DNA of 64,000 bases, taken from NCBI GenBank assembly GCA_030268105.1, contig BSDZ01000003.1:1488001-1552000 (forward strand), in the 5' to 3' direction. The notes beneath the pieces are model-generated. The model did not search any database. It was given only the letters and a program-made list of their open reading frames with translations, and was not told the DNA's origin. Numbering within the stretch: position 1 is the first letter of the stretch; each line of letters opens with the position of its first letter. Shown here piece by piece: positions 63,983 to 64,000 of the stretch. This stretch comes from Volvox africanus. Taxonomy: Eukaryota > Chlorophyta > Chlorophyceae > Chlamydomonadales > Volvocaceae. A program made the position numbers and the translations under genes.

Positions 63983-64000
63983 GTAAGCGTGGAGAGGTCG

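Overview
The window looks like nuclear DNA of a green alga, most probably a volvocine (Chlamydomonas/Volvox-type) chlorophyte. Nearly every gene is cut into many short exons by GT-AG introns. Exons are GC-rich and the spacers are markedly AT-richer. The proteins carry alanine, glycine, histidine and glutamine runs, and TGTAA (the algal polyadenylation signal) lies behind two genes. I see no CRISPR array, operon, rRNA or convincing tRNA. All gene models were built by hand from splice sites, reading phase and family knowledge.

Layout. (1) 2078-5819, minus: a 1,135-residue protein with an N-terminal tryptophan-rich, homeodomain-like module and a huge low-complexity tail (copy A). (2) 7403-9400, minus: copy B of the same module, apparently read in frame into a duplicated C-terminal piece of the TSET gene further right. 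(3) 9401-13987: a long, largely empty spacer with simple repeats. (4) 13988-23361, minus: a 17-exon, 1,215-residue orthologue of TWD40-2, a subunit of the TSET/TPLATE endocytic complex. (5) 26474-41536, plus: a 24-exon gene for a ~2,497-residue armadillo/HEAT-like protein. (6) 43415-44407, minus: an unresolved low-confidence gene. (7) 45843-47116, plus: ARL1, a Golgi small GTPase. (8) 47948-50413, minus: ribosomal protein uL2/RPL8. (9) 51797 to the right edge, plus: a large gene read as SAM domain, HeLo/MLKL-like four-helix bundle, helical/EF-like linker, STAND (NB-ARC-like) NTPase and tetratricopeptide repeats. Its 3' end is outside the window.

The neighbours do not form a pathway. The most interesting items are the NLR-like protein at the right end, whose architecture resembles animal, fungal and plant cell-death sensors, and the pair of homeodomain-like genes on the left, one of which seems to have captured part of an endocytic-complex gene. 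For the TSET, armadillo, ARL1 and RPL8 models and copies A and B, intron phases close throughout, which is the main internal check. In the right-end gene, two junctions and the 5' end remain open.
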